Shown: positions 62,176-64,000 of the stretch, piece by piece | Numbering within the stretch: the first letter of the stretch is position 1 | How the letters are laid out: each line of letters begins with the position of its first letter | NCBI RefSeq assembly: GCF_003352085.1 | Contig: NZ_CP025804.1 | Coordinates: 3,844,001 to 3,908,000 of the forward strand | DNA: 64,000 nt | Source of the DNA: Sulfitobacter sp. SK012 | GTDB lineage: Bacteria; Pseudomonadota; Alphaproteobacteria; Rhodobacterales; Rhodobacteraceae | Direction: 5' to 3' | The notes under the pieces: model-generated | Told to the model about the DNA's origin: nothing | Databases searched by the model: none | Seen by the model: only the letters and a program-made list of their open reading frames with translations | Made by a program: the position numbers and the translations under genes

Positions 62176-62991
62176 CTAGGTTTGTGCTTCGAACAAATGA
62201 GCCTCTTGCGGCACTAAAAAAACTTCACCTACGGCATATTTCGAAAGTTTACTGGCCACATCTTTAACGACTGCACTTGTAACCAAATCTCCAGCTTCGC
62301 TTAAGTCTTTCTCGATGGGCAACGCCATAATCTGTTCAAAAAGGTTTTCAAACCGCCGCTCAAGTACGATGGTTTGATGAGCTTCAATTATGAACCCGGA
62401 TCCCTCAAGAAGTTCGCGGATCACATCGCCGTCACGAAAAGAAAAAGGTGCTTTTGCTTTGGTGGAGGCAGCTTCGCCAACATGATCGCTCAAAGCATCA
62501 GACAATGCTCCGTTGAACGGAGAAATCGCACTCCAACAGGTAAGGTTCAGTTTCCCCCCCTTTTTGAGAATGCGCCGGGTTTCAGCCAACGCGGCCGATT
62601 TGTCGGGGAAGAACTGTAAACCCTGTTGGCAAAAGGCTATGTCGAAAACTGCATTCTCAAAGGGCAGTTCGCAGACGTCAGCCGCAACATAGATCGCTTC
62701 GTGGGCATCAGATGGATGTCGTTGCGTCGCTAACTCGGTCATCGTTTCATTCAAATCTGCGCCAACAATGCGGCCGTTTCCCTTTAGGCGAGAGGCGATT
62801 TCGCGTGTCAGGGCACCGGTCCCGCATGCGATATCAATGATATGCGCGTCCGCTGGTAAAGGTATTTTATCTAACGTGGCCCGCGCCAATGGTCCAAACA
62901 TTGCAGGCACACTGTGTTTGTCATATTTTTGAGCCGCCGCGTGCGTTAAACGAAATTTATCCAATTCAATCTCCCTTGACCAAAATGCCAC
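62176..62991 (-). CDS. Class I SAM-dependent methyltransferase
   Basis: A 271-residue methyltransferase with motif I IIDIACGTGALTREIASRL near residue 50, DLNETMTEL, and FDIAFCQQGLQFFPDKSAALAETRRILKKGGKLNLTCW, which is UbiE-like. The end (VGEVFLVPQEAHLFEAQT) is typical for related small-molecule enzymes. The GTG at 62991 is weak; a TTG at 62964 has GGGAG at better spacing. Confidence 0.82.
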   Translation of the reverse strand: MAFWSREIELDKFRLTHAAAQKYDKHSVPAMFGPLARATLDKIPLPADAHIIDIACGTGALTREIASRLKGNGRIVGADLNETMTELATQRHPSDAHEAIYVAADVCELPFENAVFDIAFCQQGLQFFPDKSAALAETRRILKKGGKLNLTCWSAISPFNGALSDALSDHVGEAASTKAKAPFSFRDGDVIRELLEGSGFIIEAHQTIVLERRFENLFEQIMALPIEKDLSEAGDLVTSAVVKDVASKLSKYAVGEVFLVPQEAHLFEAQT

Positions 62992-63197
62992 AAAGTTCCC
63001 ACGTTAAGGCGTTGTATCATGAACAAAGTGACGGAACCCCAAATTTCCGTTTGATACATTCGCTGGCTTCGCTCTGTTTCATGCTAGGTAACTTTTCAAA
63101 CAGCGAACAGTTGCGCGCGCAGCGGATTTCATGATCCTATGAACGAGTCGTGGGAAAAACCGCCGTTGGTGCGGCCCAAATAAAAGTAATCGTTGGG
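62992..63197. other. Intergenic, no gene seen
   Basis: Low-information sequence between the methyltransferase and the GFA gene. Confidence 0.35.
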
Positions 63198-63653
63198 CTA
63201 ACGCCCTCGGTAAGCCGATATAAAAGGCCCAAGACAGGCAATTGTACTTCGAATCTCACCTTCGATCTTTGGTATATTATCTATGCTATCTTTGATCCTC
63301 GACTGATAGTGGATGTGCATACTTGGCATTATTTCATCAGCCATTTTCCCAAGCGTATACCTAGGTAGAAATGCGAGTTTCACACCAGGAAAAAGCTTAA
63401 GAAGCCCCAGCACCGGCCTTTTGCACTCCATGCAAGTGCCGCGATCAAGAGCGAGCGATTTCTTGTGTTTTCTAAAAGTAATGGGCCGTGTGTTCGACGG
63501 GTGGATCGTACGAGCATCGGTTATTGTTACATCGGCGTAAGGCTGTCCGTAGACTTCCTGACAAATCGTACAATGGCAAAACAGGCGCTTTGTTGGCAGT
63601 CGAGAAAGTTCGACCCTGCATAGTCCGCATTCACAAGCTGCTGTAATCGCCAT
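63198..63653 (-). CDS. GFA-family (glutathione-dependent formaldehyde-activating-like) protein
   Basis: A 151-residue zinc-binding protein. CECGLCRVEL and LFCHCTICQEVYGQPYADV carry the two Cys clusters; a third is GTCMECKRPVLG. The C-terminal ~25 residues (IEGEIRSTIACLGPFISAYRGR) are less typical. Similar proteins are not proven enzymes and may bind thiols or zinc. Confidence 0.8.
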   Translation of the reverse strand: MAITAACECGLCRVELSRLPTKRLFCHCTICQEVYGQPYADVTITDARTIHPSNTRPITFRKHKKSLALDRGTCMECKRPVLGLLKLFPGVKLAFLPRYTLGKMADEIMPSMHIHYQSRIKDSIDNIPKIEGEIRSTIACLGPFISAYRGR

Positions 63654-63766
63654 CTTCTCAACCCCGCCAACGTTCAGAATGGTTTGATTGTAGAATCAGG
63701 ACCTATAAAATCGCAAATGCTAAATATCATCTTAGCGAACGCTGCAAAGAACCCAAACTTACGATG

Positions 63767-64000
63767 TTACAGAGTCGCTTGCAGGCCATCATGTGTTTCC
63801 CATCCTTCTTTTACCATTCTTAGAAGAGCATCGTTAGCGCCAGACTTTGAAGCGTCTCCCCTAACAGAGCGACCATCGACATAGCCGCCAAGTGTTATCA
63901 GTTTTGTCAGAGACTCGGGATACATCGCAGCGAACTCGACAGAGACCATTGCGCCACTTGAACTGCCAAACAGCCCGAAGCGGTCCAGTCCCAGGGTTTC
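63767..64000 (-). pseudogene. Partial alpha/beta hydrolase, probably truncated
   Basis: The gene continues past the window edge. Seen here are LGLDRFGLFGSSSGAMVSVEFAAMYPESL (nucleophile elbow G-S-S-S-G) and a middle ending KEGWETHDGLQATL before a stop at 63767. The family should continue another ~70 residues to the catalytic His, so the 3' end seems lost. The function cannot be assigned further. Confidence 0.6.

Overview
The window looks like an accessory, transposon-rich region of a marine alphaproteobacterium, most likely Rhodobacterales (Roseobacter group). The reasons are a VPLPA-CTERM surface protein, an SqrR/BigR-type persulfide repressor with its sulfur operon, Rhodobacteraceae-style small proteins (GNAT, DUF4389, VanZ-like, S21), and many IS91, IS30, IS6, IS5 and IS66 elements or remnants. 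I see no tRNA, rRNA or CRISPR array.

Layout. 0-5.1 kb: a Tn7-like tnsA-tnsB-tnsC operon preceded by a second copy of its leader that drives a broken tnsA::tnsB chimera. 5.1-14.8 kb: a gene-poor island with small membrane proteins, a VPLPA-CTERM protein, fragments (recD2, IS66, thermonuclease) and three copies of a conserved promoter plus structured leader. 14.9-16.2 kb: an intact IS30-family element. 16.4-23 kb: a sulfur/persulfide operon (two YeeE/YedE halves, metallo-beta-lactamase-fold persulfide dioxygenase-like protein, DUF442 protein, SulP transporter, then permease and mini-thioredoxin), divergent from an ArsR-family gene whose two cysteines have SqrR spacing. 23-25.5 kb: an IS30 remnant, a two-repeat small-barrel-like protein and an APC-like transporter. 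25.8-28.2 kb: an IS91-family unit (tyrosine recombinase plus HUH transposase). 28.4-34.1 kb: a LysR regulator divergent from a methyltransferase-DUF2306 operon, and many small proteins. 34.5-36.7 kb: an isolated TniQ gene with a chimeric gene and a short Cys/His-rich gene. 37-42.6 kb: decayed IS5 and IS6 copies around a glutathionyl-hydroquinone reductase, a GNAT protein and a double CDGSH protein. 42.9-50.6 kb: a cluster of three DUF1254/DUF1214 paralogues, one fused to OmpA, with an AraC regulator diverging from it. 51-58 kb: LtrA, cytochrome c, KptA, rhomboid, FAD oxidoreductase and methyltransferase. 58.4-60.1 kb: a second small island that shares two repeat types with the first. 60.4-64 kb: cupredoxin, ribosomal protein S21, methyltransferase, GFA-family protein and a broken alpha/beta hydrolase.

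The strongest candidate for something undescribed is the repeated promoter-leader module (7.8, 9.3 and 12.8 kb, and a weaker copy at 59.0 kb). A conserved TTGAAA/TATCTC promoter starts an RNA whose first bases can pair with the Shine-Dalgarno region of the following small gene, with an alternative conserved partner in between. Other points of interest are the TnsA with substituted catalytic residues, the duplicated tnsA leader with its built-in terminator hairpin, and the OmpA-DUF1254 fusion. Several genes carry single in-frame nonsense codons (DUF1330, a hypothetical gene at 37 kb, IS6, IS66), so the region is actively decaying.
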